The notes below the pieces were generated by a model. The model made no database searches and was not told where the DNA came from. It saw nothing but the letters and a program-made list of their open reading frames with translations. A stretch of 64,000 bases of DNA from Aeromonas caviae. GTDB lineage: Bacteria; Pseudomonadota; Gammaproteobacteria; Enterobacterales; Aeromonadaceae. A program made the translations under genes and the position numbers. Shown here piece after piece: positions 9,935 to 21,576 of this stretch; positions within the stretch are counted from its first letter, which is position 1, and each line of letters begins with the position of its first letter. The stretch is taken from positions 62,001 to 126,000 of the forward strand of contig NZ_CDBK01000041.1 of the NCBI RefSeq assembly GCF_000819785.1. The letters are read 5' to 3'.

Positions 9935-11086
9935 ATGTTTGAATTTATGGATAGCCACACTGACGAAGCCGTCATCAAGGTGATAGGTGTGGGTGGCGGC
10001 GGCGGCAACGCAGTCGAGCACATGGTTCGTCAAAACATCGAAGGTGTCGAGTTCATCACCGTGAACACCGACGCCCAGGCACTGCGCAACTCCAGTGCCA
10101 ATACCACCTTGCAGATCGGCGGTGGCATCACCAAGGGTCTGGGTGCCGGGGCCAACCCGGAAGTGGGTCGTGACGCCGCCATGGAAGACAGGGAAGCGCT
10201 GCGCGAGCTGCTGACCGGTTCCGATATGGTGTTCATCGCTGCCGGCATGGGTGGTGGTACTGGTACAGGTGCTGCACCGATCGTGGCCGAAGTGGCCCGC
10301 GAGATGGGTATCCTGACCGTTGCCGTCGTGACCAAGCCGTTCTCCTTCGAAGGGAAGAAGCGGATGGGCTTCGCCGCTCACGGCATCGAAGAGCTCTCCA
10401 AGAACGTCGACTCCCTGATCACCATCCCCAACGACAAGTTGCTGAAGGTGCTGGGTCGCGGCATCTCCCTGCTGGACGCCTTCAAGGCGGCCAACGACGT
10501 GCTGCTGGGTGCAGTACAGGGCATCGCCGAGCTGATCACCCGCCCGGGCCTCATCAACGTCGACTTCGCGGACGTACGTACCGTGATGCGCGAGATGGGT
10601 ACCGCCATGATGGGTACCGGTTCCGCCTCAGGTGACGATCGTGCCGAAGAAGCGGCCGAGAAGGCCATCTCCAGCCCGCTGCTGGAAGACGTGGATCTGG
10701 CCGGTGCCCGCGGCATCCTGGTCAACATCACTGCTGGCATGGACATGACCATCGAAGAGTTCGAGACCGTGGGTAACGCGGTCAAGGCCTTCGCGTCCGA
10801 GAACGCTACCGTGGTGGTGGGTACCGTAATCGACCCGGAAATGCACGACGAACTGCGCGTTACCGTAGTGGCGACCGGTATCGGTGCCGAGCGCAAGCCC
10901 GACATCACTCTGGTCAAGAACAACATGGTTCAAGAGCGTCCGGCCCGTCAGCCCCTGATCAGCGAAGCCCTGCAGTCTCGCGTGATGGAAGAGGCCCCGG
11001 CCAAGGTGGTGAACGCCGAGCCGCAAGCTCGTCGCGAACCTGATTATCTCGATATTCCTGCGTTCCTGCGCAAGCAGGCAGACTAA
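9935..11086 (+). CDS. ftsZ: FtsZ, tubulin-like cell division GTPase
   Basis: A 383-residue GTPase that forms the Z ring at mid-cell. The tubulin signature GGGTGTGAAP is at about residues 106-115, and the T7 synergy-loop region contains NVDFADVRTVM. The short variable linker ends in the conserved C-terminal peptide DYLDIPAFLRKQAD, which binds FtsA, ZipA and ZapD (zapD itself is in this window at 17862-18584). A purine-rich ribosome-binding site (GGAGAG) precedes the ATG. The length is identical to E. coli FtsZ (383). Confidence 0.98.
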   Translation: MFEFMDSHTDEAVIKVIGVGGGGGNAVEHMVRQNIEGVEFITVNTDAQALRNSSANTTLQIGGGITKGLGAGANPEVGRDAAMEDREALRELLTGSDMVFIAAGMGGGTGTGAAPIVAEVAREMGILTVAVVTKPFSFEGKKRMGFAAHGIEELSKNVDSLITIPNDKLLKVLGRGISLLDAFKAANDVLLGAVQGIAELITRPGLINVDFADVRTVMREMGTAMMGTGSASGDDRAEEAAEKAISSPLLEDVDLAGARGILVNITAGMDMTIEEFETVGNAVKAFASENATVVVGTVIDPEMHDELRVTVVATGIGAERKPDITLVKNNMVQERPARQPLISEALQSRVMEEAPAKVVNAEPQARREPDYLDIPAFLRKQAD

Positions 11087-11104
11087 GCCTCTGATGGCTC
11101 TGGT

Positions 11105-11134
11105 TTGTTTGTTGCTTAAGGATTGTGCTAAGAT
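11105..11134 (+). promoter_or_regulatory. Candidate sigma-70 promoter for lpxC
   Basis: In the 102-base ftsZ-lpxC gap, TTGTTT (11105-11110) is separated by 18 bases from TAAGAT (11129-11134), and the -10 element has an extended TG motif directly upstream (TGCTAAGAT). Transcription would start about 45-50 bases before the lpxC ATG. The -35 match is moderate. Confidence 0.4.
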
Positions 11135-11188
11135 GGCCCGGCAACGACCATCTGGTCAGGAATTTGAGCTGTTAAAGCGGATACGCCC

Positions 11189-12112
11189 ATGATTAGACAA
11201 AGAACCTTGAAAACGAGTGTCCAGGCCACCGGTGTGGGCCTGCATTCGGGCCGGAAAGTCACTATGACGTTCCGTCCGGCGCCTGTTAACACAGGGATCG
11301 TTTACTTGCGTACCGATCTGAATCCTGTGGTCGCGCTGCCAGCCAACGCCGATCAGGTGCGTGATACCGTGCTTTGTACCGCTCTGGTGAACGAAGCCGG
11401 TGTTCGCGTGTCGACCATCGAACATCTGTCTGCCGCTCTGGCCGGGATGGGCATCGACAACCTCTATGTCGAGGTTGATGCCCCCGAGATCCCGGTAATG
11501 GACGGCAGTGCGCATCCGTTCATCTATCTGCTGCAGGAAGTGGGTATTCGTGAACAGAACGCACCCAAGCAGTTCGTGCGGATCAAGCAGAGCATCCGGG
11601 TTGAAGACGGCGACAAGTGGGCGGAATTCCACCCCTATCGCAACGGCTTCAAGATGGATCTCGAGATCGATTTCCAGCATCCGGTGTTTGAAGGCCGCAA
11701 CCAGCGTTGCGTGCTGGACTTCTCCGGCAGCTCCTTCGTGAAAGAGATCAGCCGCGCCCGTACCTTCGGCTTCATGCGTGATATCGAGTACCTGCGTTCC
11801 CAGAACCTGGCACTGGGCGGCAGCCTGGAAAACGCCGTGGTGCTGGATGACTACCGGGTGCTGAACGAAGATGGTCTGCGCTACGAAGACGAGTTCGTGA
11901 AGCACAAGATGCTGGATGCCATCGGCGATCTGTACATGTGCAATCGCAGCATCATCGGTGAATTCCGTGCATACAAGACGGGCCATGCCCTGAACAACAA
12001 GCTGCTGCGTGCCCTGCTGGCCCAGCAGGAGGCCTGGGAACTGGTGACCTTCGAGGGTGAGGGCGACAAAGCGCCTATCGCTTACTACGACAACGGTCTG
12101 GTTCTGGCCTGA
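11189..12112 (+). CDS. lpxC: LpxC, UDP-3-O-acyl-GlcNAc deacetylase
   Basis: A 307-residue zinc enzyme that makes the first committed step of lipid A synthesis. The N-terminus [17 protein letters not shown] is the classic LpxC start. Zinc ligands are visible in [10 protein letters not shown] and in [11 protein letters not shown] (the HxxxD pair); the catalytic histidine is in the [11 protein letters not shown] segment. The length is the same as in E. coli (305) within two residues. It is the last gene of the dcw cluster, has its own candidate promoter and is followed by a long inverted repeat. Confidence 0.97.
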   Translation: MIRQRTLKTSVQATGVGLHSGRKVTMTFRPAPVNTGIVYLRTDLNPVVALPANADQVRDTVLCTALVNEAGVRVSTIEHLSAALAGMGIDNLYVEVDAPEIPVMDGSAHPFIYLLQEVGIREQNAPKQFVRIKQSIRVEDGDKWAEFHPYRNGFKMDLEIDFQHPVFEGRNQRCVLDFSGSSFVKEISRARTFGFMRDIEYLRSQNLALGGSLENAVVLDDYRVLNEDGLRYEDEFVKHKMLDAIGDLYMCNRSIIGEFRAYKTGHALNNKLLRALLAQQEAWELVTFEGEGDKAPIAYYDNGLVLA

Positions 12113-12122
12113 TAGCTGTGCA

Positions 12123-12159
12123 ACAGGACGTCGGTCATCTCTCCGCACCGACGTCCTGT
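12123..12159 (+). terminator. Inverted repeat after lpxC
   Basis: A perfect 13-bp stem (12123-12135 with 12147-12159) closes an 11-base loop just after the lpxC stop. The downstream bases are only moderately T-rich (catttgttta), so it may terminate incompletely or stabilise the mRNA end. Confidence 0.5.
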
Positions 12160-12252
12160 CATTTGTTTATTCCATCCTTTAATACCGATTATCTCCCGGT
12201 TTTATTGCCCGTGCAGGCCCTTGGCCTCACCTGACCGAGAAGACAGATTTCT

Positions 12253-13158
12253 ATGAGCATTACCCTGATCCTCCACGGTAAGCAGCGCCGCAGGTTGCAC
12301 TTACCCAAACAACGTCTGGCCTGGGTCGGCGGTATTCTCTTCACTGTATTGGCCTTGGGGGGCGGCTGGCTCTGGCAGAGCTGGCAGCAGAAAATGGAGG
12401 CGCTGGAAGTGGCGCTGACCCTGGCGCAGCAGCAAAAATCCACGCAAGGGGCCGATGAAGCCCGCGAACAGCTTGCCATGCTGGCCGCCCAGGTGGGCAC
12501 CATGCAGGGACAACTTGGTCGCCTCAACGCCCTCGGCGAGCGCCTGACCGAGAAGGCGGACCTCGATCCCGAGGAGTTCAACTTCAAGGAGCTGCCCCCG
12601 ATGGGCGGCCCTTCCTACGATGCAGACCTGGAAGTCAGCCTGGGTGAGCTGCAAGATTCCATGGAACACCTCAGCCGTCAGCTCAGCAGCCGCGAAGAAC
12701 AGCTGTCGGTACTTGAATCCTTCATCATGAACCACCATATCACCGATGCGGGTTTCATCCCCGGCTCACCGGTCAAGCAGGAGCGTGTCTGGATCTCCTC
12801 CGGTTTCGGTGGGCGGGTCGATCCGTTCAACGGTCGCGCCAAGATGCACAAAGGGGTGGATTTCCGCGGCAGGCCCGGCACCCCCATCCTGGCGACAGGC
12901 AAGGGGATTGTCAGCTGGGCGGGGCGCCATCCGGAGTTTGGCAACATGGTGGAGATTGACCATGGCAATGGTCTGGTCACCCGCTATGCCCACAATTCCA
13001 AGTTACTGGTGGATGTGGGCACCCTGGTCGATGAGGGCCAGAAGATTGCCCTGATGGGGCGAACCGGTCGTGCAACCGGAGTTCATTTGCATTACGAAGT
13101 GTTGAAAGATGGTCGTCAGGTCAACCCCGCGCGCTTTCTGAATGCCAGACGGGGTTAG
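12253..13158 (+). CDS. Membrane-anchored M23 (LytM-type) murein endopeptidase
   Basis: A 301-residue protein with a basic N-terminus (about residues 9-21), one membrane helix (about 23-41), a coiled-coil region (about 45-160) and a C-terminal M23 domain (about 175-300). The metal ligands of active LytM enzymes are all present: HxxxD in HKGVD (H199, D203) and HLH (H278, H280). It is therefore probably a functional endopeptidase that cleaves peptidoglycan cross-links in the periplasm, not a degenerate activator like EnvC. It lies between lpxC and secA, where E. coli has secM. ATG 12253 was chosen because the hydrophobic anchor follows it with a basic leader. Confidence 0.85.
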   Translation: MSITLILHGKQRRRLHLPKQRLAWVGGILFTVLALGGGWLWQSWQQKMEALEVALTLAQQQKSTQGADEAREQLAMLAAQVGTMQGQLGRLNALGERLTEKADLDPEEFNFKELPPMGGPSYDADLEVSLGELQDSMEHLSRQLSSREEQLSVLESFIMNHHITDAGFIPGSPVKQERVWISSGFGGRVDPFNGRAKMHKGVDFRGRPGTPILATGKGIVSWAGRHPEFGNMVEIDHGNGLVTRYAHNSKLLVDVGTLVDEGQKIALMGRTGRATGVHLHYEVLKDGRQVNPARFLNARRG

Positions 13159-13171
13159 GTTTTTTCTTCAG

Positions 13172-13211
13172 GTTCCAGTGACGGAACGCTTATATAACCA
13201 AAACAGTTGGT
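13172..13211 (+). promoter_or_regulatory. secA leader with two small hairpins
   Basis: Two inverted repeats lie in the 57 bases between the M23 stop and the secA ATG. The first has arms GTTCC and GGAAC (13172-13187). The second has arms ACCAA and TTGGT (13197-13211), ending 4 bases before the ATG. No proper Shine-Dalgarno sequence is seen apart from the TTGG inside the second arm, so initiation of secA could depend on this structure. Function is inferred only. Confidence 0.3.
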
Positions 13212-13215
13212 ACCC

Positions 13216-15936
<2,721 letters not shown>

Positions 15937-15948
15937 CACCCTGCCATG

Positions 15949-15984
15949 ATGAATACACCGCCTCCGGGCGGTGTATTCATTTTC
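15949..15984 (+). terminator. Rho-independent terminator after secA
   Basis: A perfect 14-bp stem (15949-15962 with 15967-15980) with a 4-base loop, followed by a short T run. It ends the secA transcript, so the next gene needs its own promoter or read-through. Confidence 0.8.
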
Positions 15985-16001
15985 GGACCAAGGAGGGGAC
16001 G

Positions 16002-17186
16002 ATGAGCAGATTGCCGGCGGGATGGGATGGGGAGTCACATGGGTACTGGCTGCAGGAGAGACGCCAGGAGGCGATCCGTTGTGTGCTGAGCAGGCTGAAC
16101 GCAGAGACGAACAAATCCGTTCCCCTGCAACTGCAGTTTGCCTATTACCTCTTTTTGTCCGGCGATCCCGCCTCGGCGGCACAGGTGCTGACGCTGGCGT
16201 ACCGGTCCGCGCCCGATAACACTGAGGTGCTGCGCAATCTCTGTGTCTGCCTCTCGCGCTCCGATCAGCATGAGCGGGCCGTGACGCACCTGGCCGAACT
16301 GGTGCGGCGCGAGCCGGATGATTATCTGGTCCATGACGGGCTTTGCACTTCCCTTGCCAAGCTAGGACGCCATGAAGAAGCGGCACAAGCGGGAACCCGT
16401 GCCCTGACTCTCAAGGATGAGGCCGTCTCGCAGCCTGTCGCGGGGTGGGTGCTGCCGGCAGAGGGGCCGGATGTCTGGCTCGCGGAGCAGGGGGACAAGC
16501 AGGCAGTCATCGCCTTCTCCTTGTGGGGAGCACAGCCTCGCTATTTGCGGGGAGCGCTCGACAATGTGCTGGCCGCAGCTTACCTCTATCCGGGCTGGCG
16601 GGTGCGCTTCTATGTGGATGGCAGTGTCCCTCAGGGGTTTCTGGCCTGCCTGCAGGAACATGGCGCCGAGATAAAGGTGCAGCCCGATGGTCAATCCCAG
16701 CGTCAGCGCCTCTGCTGGCGCTTCCAGGTCGCCAATGATCCCGGAGTGGGGCGCTTCCTTGTGCGCGATGCGGACTCCGTGCTGAATCTGCGGGAGCGGC
16801 TGGCGGTCGATGACTGGCTTGCATCGGGGCGCTGGTTCCATATCATGCGTGACTGGTGGAGCCACACCGATCTGGTGCTGGCCGGCATGTGGGGCGGTGT
16901 GGCCGGTGTGCTGCCTCCCCTTGCGCCGCTGATGGCGAGCTATCAGCCCAGTACCATGGAAACACCGAACATCGACCAGTGGTTCTTGCGAGACTGTTTA
17001 TGGCGCTATCTGCGCCAGAGCGCGCGGGTACACGATCGTTGTTTCACTCCGCCCGGTGCGGTGCCCTGGCCGCAGGTTGCGCCGCCGGGCAATGAGCATG
17101 TCGGGCAGGATCTCTTCAGGGCCCGGGGGGATCAGCAGGCCATTCGGCTTGCCCCCTGGATCGCCCGTTTGCCGTGTTTACGCTGA
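16002..17186 (+). CDS. TPR protein with glycosyltransferase-like C-terminal domain
   Basis: A 394-residue protein I cannot name. Residues about 40-140 read as tetratricopeptide-like helical pairs (SGDPASAAQVLTLAYRSAP; LAKLGRHEEAAQAGTRAL). From about residue 165 a second domain begins: FSLWG, then YPGWRVRFYVDGSVP, VRDADSV (254-260), a following RE pair, FHIMRDWWSH (279-288) and LAGMWGG (293-299). The DxD inside RDADS and the layout resemble GT-A type sugar-nucleotide transferases; that assignment is inference. There is no signal peptide or membrane helix, so it is probably cytoplasmic. A strong ribosome-binding site (AAGGAGGGG) fixes the ATG. It lies between secA and mutT, which are adjacent in E. 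coli; mutT starts 5 bases after its stop. Confidence 0.65.
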   Translation: MSRLPAGWDGESHGYWLQERRQEAIRCVLSRLNAETNKSVPLQLQFAYYLFLSGDPASAAQVLTLAYRSAPDNTEVLRNLCVCLSRSDQHERAVTHLAELVRREPDDYLVHDGLCTSLAKLGRHEEAAQAGTRALTLKDEAVSQPVAGWVLPAEGPDVWLAEQGDKQAVIAFSLWGAQPRYLRGALDNVLAAAYLYPGWRVRFYVDGSVPQGFLACLQEHGAEIKVQPDGQSQRQRLCWRFQVANDPGVGRFLVRDADSVLNLRERLAVDDWLASGRWFHIMRDWWSHTDLVLAGMWGGVAGVLPPLAPLMASYQPSTMETPNIDQWFLRDCLWRYLRQSARVHDRCFTPPGAVPWPQVAPPGNEHVGQDLFRARGDQQAIRLAPWIARLPCLR

Positions 17187-17191
17187 GGACA

Positions 17192-17599
17192 ATGATGGAA
17201 CAGAAGAAACGGATCTGGGTGGCGGTGGGCGTCATCGAGAACGAACGGGGCGATATCTTCATCGCCAAACGCTCAGCCGATCGCCATCAGGGGGATCGCT
17301 GGGAGTTTCCCGGCGGCAAGGTGGAGTCGGGGGAGGATCTGCTCACCGCGCTGGACAGGGAATTGTGGGAAGAGATCGGGATCCGGGTGCAGGATTGTGC
17401 CCCCTTCATGGAGCTGCACCACGACTACCCCGACAAGCAGGTCTTGCTGGATATCTGGAAGGTGACCCGCTTCCACGGCGAGCCCTTTGGCAAGGAGGGG
17501 CAGGAGTGTCGCTGGGTGCCACTGGCCTCGCTGCACGAATACCGCTTCCCGGATGCCAACGGCCCCATCGTCGCGCGGTTGCAGGCCTCGCTTGCCTGA
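17192..17599 (+). CDS. mutT: MutT, 8-oxo-dGTP pyrophosphatase
   Basis: A 135-residue Nudix hydrolase that removes mutagenic 8-oxo-dGTP from the nucleotide pool. The complete Nudix box (Gx5Ex7REUxEExGU) is present, starting GKVESGED and ending RELWEEIGI. ATG 17192 is preferred because GAGGA lies just upstream (inside the preceding stop); an in-frame GTG at 17174 would extend it into the preceding gene. The gene is next to yacG/zapD/coaE, as in E. coli, and converges with yacG over a shared terminator. Confidence 0.92.
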   Translation: MMEQKKRIWVAVGVIENERGDIFIAKRSADRHQGDRWEFPGGKVESGEDLLTALDRELWEEIGIRVQDCAPFMELHHDYPDKQVLLDIWKVTRFHGEPFGKEGQECRWVPLASLHEYRFPDANGPIVARLQASLA

Positions 17600-17617
17600 A
17601 AGGGAATCGATACCAAC

Positions 17618-17643
17618 GAAAAAGGGCCTGAGGGCCCTTTTTT
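17618..17643. terminator. Bidirectional terminator between mutT and yacG
   Basis: An inverted repeat with arms AAAGGGCC and GGGCCCTTT around a 3-base loop is flanked by A-tracts on the left and T-tracts on the right, so it can end both the plus-strand mutT and the minus-strand yacG transcripts. Confidence 0.85.
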
Positions 17644-17656
17644 GATCGTGAAGTGT

Positions 17657-17851
17657 TTATTGCCAGGGATCGCCCTGTTCCGGGTCGGGCAGCAGATCCG
17701 GGTTGATCTCGCCCGGGATGCGCTTCTGTTCATCCGCCCACTCGCCGAGGTCGATCAGCTGGCAGCGCTTGCTGCAGAAGGGGCGAAACGGGCTCTGCGG
17801 GCCCCATTCGATCTCGCTCTGACAGGTCGGGCACTTTACCTTGGTCACCAT
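17657..17851 (-). CDS. yacG: YacG, DNA gyrase inhibitor (zinc protein)
   Basis: A 64-residue protein with a four-cysteine zinc site: CPTC near the N-terminus and FCSKRC about 16 residues later, followed by the LIDLGEWA motif of the YacG family. In E. coli YacG binds GyrB and inhibits gyrase. GGAG precedes the ATG. It is the last gene of the minus-strand group zapD-yacG, 10 bases after zapD, in the same order as in E. coli. Confidence 0.93.
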   Translation of the reverse strand: MVTKVKCPTCQSEIEWGPQSPFRPFCSKRCQLIDLGEWADEQKRIPGEINPDLLPDPEQGDPWQ

Positions 17852-17861
17852 GGGGCGCTCC

Positions 17862-18584
17862 TCAACAACAGGCGAGCTGGAAGGAGACGTCGCCTATCTG
17901 CTGTTCCGTCGTCGGCAGGAAGCGCAGGGCGAAGCGGTTCTTGTGGCCGCTCAGGGTCGGATAGCAGGGCTGGGTGCCCGCCAGACGGATGCGGATCAGT
18001 TCAGCCCCTTCGGCGGTATCCTGGAAGAAGCCGTTGGTGGCCACCTGGTCGCTGAAGTTGCCCGACTCGCGCCACAGGCGCAGCAACAGGGAGATGGCGT
18101 TCATCAACAGGGTGATGTCACTCAGCCATTGCTGCATCTGCTGGTGGCGGGTGACGGCCGGGGTCGCCAGCCAGTGGTGCAGTTGCGGCACATCGAAGGC
18201 GCACAGACCACCCGGAATGGAGAAGCGCTGACGAATGGAGCCGAGCAGGCGATCCTCTTTCAGACGGGCACCGGGGCGCGGGGAGTTCAGCAAGTTGCGG
18301 GAGAGCTGGGTACTCTCCTGCTGCATCCGCTGGATCTGCTCGAGATCGACGTCAGGTAGACTGGCCCAGTGGCTCAGGCGTTGGCCGAGGCGTTCCAGAT
18401 CCTTGATGAGATCGGCACGCAGGTCACCACGCTCCAGCAACTCCTGCAAATCGAACAACCCCTTGAAGAAGGCGATATGTGCCCAGGACTGGTCACTCTC
18501 CAGATTGTCGCGGATCTGGGAAAACAGGGACTCCAGACGAAGATAGGTCCGGCTTTTTTCATTGAGGGGAAAATCGTAAATCAT
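17862..18584 (-). CDS. zapD: ZapD, Z-ring-associated protein
   Basis: A 240-residue FtsZ-bundling protein that cross-links FtsZ filaments through the FtsZ C-terminal peptide. It begins [18 protein letters not shown], the typical ZapD (YacF) start. An open frame runs further upstream to 18848 but overlaps coaE and has no family similarity, and an AGGA ribosome-binding site supports the ATG at 18584. The length agrees with E. coli (247). It sits between coaE and yacG as in E. coli. Confidence 0.93.
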   Translation of the reverse strand: MIYDFPLNEKSRTYLRLESLFSQIRDNLESDQSWAHIAFFKGLFDLQELLERGDLRADLIKDLERLGQRLSHWASLPDVDLEQIQRMQQESTQLSRNLLNSPRPGARLKEDRLLGSIRQRFSIPGGLCAFDVPQLHHWLATPAVTRHQQMQQWLSDITLLMNAISLLLRLWRESGNFSDQVATNGFFQDTAEGAELIRIRLAGTQPCYPTLSGHKNRFALRFLPTTEQQIGDVSFQLACC

Positions 18585-18621
18585 GCCTAATCCTGGCCAG
18601 CCATAAACCGGCCTAGTGTAC

Positions 18622-19236
18622 TCACAGTTGGTGGGCTTGTTGAGAGGCAAATGCCAGATATGTCTGGTGCAGGGCGAAAATTCGCTGCCAGATGGTCTCA
18701 CTCGTACCACTCTGGTTGTCCAGGACGTCGTCGGCCATCGCCAGGCGCTCGCTGCGGCTCGCCTGGGACGCCAGTATCGCCTGGGCCTGTTCCCGACTGA
18801 CGCCATCGCGGCGGCAGGTACGCTCGATTTGTGTCGATTCGTCCACATCGATCACCAGTACCCGATCGGCGAGGGAAGTGAGCCTGTTTTCCACCAGCAA
18901 GGGGACGACCAGCAGGCAGTAGGGGGAGCGGGTTGCCGCACACTGGCGCAGCATCTCGCTGCGGATGAGGGGATGGAGCAGGGCATTGAGCCACTCCTTG
19001 GCCTGCGAATCGGTGAAGATCCGCTCTCGCAGCCGGCGGCGATCGAGCTGGCCATCGGGGGCAACGACATCCGGGCCAAAATGGGCGGCGATGGCAGCCA
19101 GAGCAGGGGTGCCGGGCTCCACCACCTCACGGGCGATGATGTCCGCATCCACCACCTCGATGCCCAGCTCGGCAAAGCGGTTGGCAACCGTGGTCTTGCC
19201 GCTGCCGATTCCCCCTGTGATTGCGACTACATACAT
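18622..19236 (-). CDS. coaE: CoaE, dephospho-CoA kinase
   Basis: A 204-residue P-loop kinase that catalyses the last step of coenzyme A synthesis, phosphorylating the ribose 3'-OH of dephospho-CoA. The Walker A motif is [12 protein letters not shown] (about residues 7-18), followed by [12 protein letters not shown], the family signature. The length matches E. coli (206). It begins 18 bases after the tapD stop and probably shares a transcript with the pilus genes upstream and zapD-yacG downstream. Confidence 0.96.
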   Translation of the reverse strand: MYVVAITGGIGSGKTTVANRFAELGIEVVDADIIAREVVEPGTPALAAIAAHFGPDVVAPDGQLDRRRLRERIFTDSQAKEWLNALLHPLIRSEMLRQCAATRSPYCLLVVPLLVENRLTSLADRVLVIDVDESTQIERTCRRDGVSREQAQAILASQASRSERLAMADDVLDNQSGTSETIWQRIFALHQTYLAFASQQAHQL

Positions 19237-19254
19237 GGGTCAGAGATCCTTTTG

Positions 19255-20130
19255 CTAGAGCACGACATCAAGATACCAGCGGGTGATGCTATCGCCCCAC
19301 AGCAGCGTTATCCAGCCCGCGATGGCGAGATAGGGGCCAAAGGGAATGGGTTTGCCCTGGTGGTGGTTGCGCAGCAGGATGAGACCGATGCCGATGATGG
19401 CGCCCGCCAGCGAAGAGAGCAGCAGCACGATGGGCAAGGCTTGCCAGCCCAGCCAGGCGCCCAGCGCCGCCAGCAGTTTGAAATCCCCGTACCCCATCCC
19501 CTCTTTGCCGGTGAGCAGCTTGAAGGCCCAGTAGAGGCTCCAGAGCACCAGATAGCCAGCCATGGCGCCGACCACCCCATCGGCCAGGGGCACGAAACCG
19601 CCCGCCAGATTGAACAGCAGGCCACCCCAGAGCAGGGGCAGGGTGAGCTGATCCGGCAAGAGCATCTTGTCTAGGTCGATGAAGGTCAGTGCGACCAATG
19701 TCCAGGTGAGCAGCAGAGCAGCAAGGGTGCCCCAGCCAGGGGCAAGCGCGGCTGCCACCGAGACCGACAGCAGGGCGGTGAGCAGCTCGACCAGGGGATA
19801 GCGAGCCGAAATGGGAGCGTGGCAGTTGCGGCAGCGCCCTCTGAGCCATAGCCAGCTCAGCAGGGGAATGTTCTCCAGCGCCCCTATGGGGTGGTCGCAG
19901 TGGGGGCAGCGGGAGCGAGGCACCATGAGGTTGTATCGTCCGGTTGCAGGAGGAGTCTCTTCACCGTCACCGAAATAGTCGCTGTATTCGGCATGCCAGG
20001 CCTGCTCCATCATGATGGGCAGACGATGGATCACCACGTTCAGGAAGCTGCCCACCATCAGGGAGAAAAGGAAAATCAAGGAGAGATAGAGCCAGGGCAA
20101 GCCCTGGGCCAGTTCGATCAAAGGCACCAT
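19255..20130 (-). CDS. tapD: TapD/PilD, prepilin peptidase and N-methyltransferase
   Basis: A 291-residue polytopic aspartic peptidase (A24 family) that cleaves the leader of type IV prepilins and methylates the new N-terminus. The cytoplasmic N-terminal domain has the two CxxC pairs of the bifunctional form (CPHC and CRNC). The two catalytic aspartates lie in DLDKMLLPD and in GMGYGDFKLLAALG (GxGD motif). In Aeromonas the TapD enzyme also processes pseudopilins of the type II secretion system (established for A. hydrophila and A. salmonicida). It follows tapC by 77 bases. Confidence 0.94.
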   Translation of the reverse strand: MVPLIELAQGLPWLYLSLIFLFSLMVGSFLNVVIHRLPIMMEQAWHAEYSDYFGDGEETPPATGRYNLMVPRSRCPHCDHPIGALENIPLLSWLWLRGRCRNCHAPISARYPLVELLTALLSVSVAAALAPGWGTLAALLLTWTLVALTFIDLDKMLLPDQLTLPLLWGGLLFNLAGGFVPLADGVVGAMAGYLVLWSLYWAFKLLTGKEGMGYGDFKLLAALGAWLGWQALPIVLLLSSLAGAIIGIGLILLRNHHQGKPIPFGPYLAIAGWITLLWGDSITRWYLDVVL

Positions 20131-20207
20131 AGATCAATCGCTTGTGTCGGGAACGGGGATGGCAGATGGCCGGGGGAAATGCACCGCCCGGCCCTCTGTC
20201 GAGGGGG

Positions 20208-21449
20208 TCAGTGTATCACAGAGCCCAGCTTGAAGATGGGGAGGTACATGGCCACGACCATGCCGCCGACCAGCACCCCGAGCACCACCATGATGATGGG
20301 TTCGAGCAGGCTGGTGAGGCCGTCGACCATGTCGTCCACCTCCTGTTCGAAAATGGCGGCGACCTTGGAGAGCATGTCGTCGATGGCGCCGGATTCCTCA
20401 CCGATCATCACCATCTGGGTCACCATGTCGGGGAAAAGATCCACGGTGCGCATGGCGACGTTGATCTGCATGCCGGCCACCACCTCGTTGCGAATGGCCA
20501 TGGTCGCAGTGCGATAGACATAGTTGCCGGATGCTCCGGCCGCCGAGACCAGGGCATCCACCAGCGGGATACCGGCGGAGAAGGTGGTAGAGAGGGTGCG
20601 GGCAAAACGGGCCATGGCCGCCTTGTGCAGTATGTTGCCCACCACGGGAATGGTGAGGATGAACTTGTCCGTGTTGTCCCTGACCTTCTGGGATTTTCGC
20701 CAGGCCCGCACATAGAGGAAGACGGCGAGAGCAGCGCCGCCAAAGATGGCGTACCACCACTCCTGCATAAAGCGGGAGATGGCGATGACGAACCGGGTGA
20801 AGGCAGGCAGCTCGGCACCGAAGCTCTTGAAGATATCCTCGAACTGGGGAATGACGAAGAGCAGCAGGATGGAGGTGACGACGATGGCCACCAGAATGAC
20901 CATGGACGGATAGAACATGGCCTTCTTGATCTTGGATTTGAGGGCTTCGTTCTTCTCGCGGTAGATGGCGATACGGTCGTAGATGGTCTCCAGGGCACCG
21001 GATTGCTCCCCGGCCTCGACCAGATCGCAATAGAGGTCGTCGAAGTGGCGGGGATGGCGGCGCAACGCCTCCGAGAGCGGGGTGCCCGTTTCCACATCGG
21101 CGGCGATCTGGCCGATGAGCTCGCGCACCGCCGCTTTCTCGTGGCCGCGGGCAATGATCTGAAGACTCTGCACCAGAGGCACGCCGGCGGAGAGCATAGT
21201 GGTGATCTGGCGGGAGATAACGGCGATGTCCATCGGCTTGATCTTGGCGCCGCCCTTGGAGAAGAGCCCCTGGCTCTGCTTGCTGACCCTGGTGACGTTG
21301 ACGCCCTGCTTGCGCAGCTCGGCCTTGACGGTGGTGATGCTGTCGGCTTGCAGCTCGCCGGAGACCTTCTGTCCCTTGCGGTTGACGCCGTGCCAGCGGT
21401 AGGAGAAGACTTTTTTCGGTGCGTTGCGTTTTTGAGCTAATGTGGCCAT
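20208..21449 (-). CDS. tapC: TapC/PilC, type IV pilus inner-membrane platform protein
   Basis: A 413-residue GspF-family platform protein on which the pilus is assembled. Two repeated cytoplasmic GspF domains (about residues 70-195 and 275-400) alternate with three membrane helices; LVEAGEQSGALE in the first and MIGEESGAIDDML in the second are the matching conserved motifs. ATG 21449 was chosen (AGGA upstream, MATLAQKRN); an in-frame TTG at 21464 is possible. It lies between tapB and tapD on the minus strand, with 127 and 77 bases on either side. Confidence 0.94.
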   Translation of the reverse strand: MATLAQKRNAPKKVFSYRWHGVNRKGQKVSGELQADSITTVKAELRKQGVNVTRVSKQSQGLFSKGGAKIKPMDIAVISRQITTMLSAGVPLVQSLQIIARGHEKAAVRELIGQIAADVETGTPLSEALRRHPRHFDDLYCDLVEAGEQSGALETIYDRIAIYREKNEALKSKIKKAMFYPSMVILVAIVVTSILLLFVIPQFEDIFKSFGAELPAFTRFVIAISRFMQEWWYAIFGGAALAVFLYVRAWRKSQKVRDNTDKFILTIPVVGNILHKAAMARFARTLSTTFSAGIPLVDALVSAAGASGNYVYRTATMAIRNEVVAGMQINVAMRTVDLFPDMVTQMVMIGEESGAIDDMLSKVAAIFEQEVDDMVDGLTSLLEPIIMVVLGVLVGGMVVAMYLPIFKLGSVIH

Positions 21450-21576
21450 CACTGCATCCTGCAATTGGGCGACGGTGGCCGGATGCTGCTGCCTGTCCGG
21501 CTCATCTTGGCTTGAAGAAGGTCATCGGGGTGATGGCAGCGGCTTCACCCGGCGAGATGACTCGGGCACTGCGAAC

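Noticed and set aside
13100..13158. A SecM-like arrest peptide at the C-terminus of the M23 protein
   Set aside because: The end (NPARFLNARRG) does not match the SecM arrest motif and is part of the normal M23 domain end.
16024..17080. Possible DNA transfer signal in the TPR/glycosyltransferase-like gene
   Set aside because: GC content and codon use look like the neighbours, so only its position between secA and mutT is unusual.
18585..18848. N-terminal extension of ZapD to 18848
   Set aside because: It would overlap coaE, and the ATG at 18584 with an AGGA site gives the normal family N-terminus.
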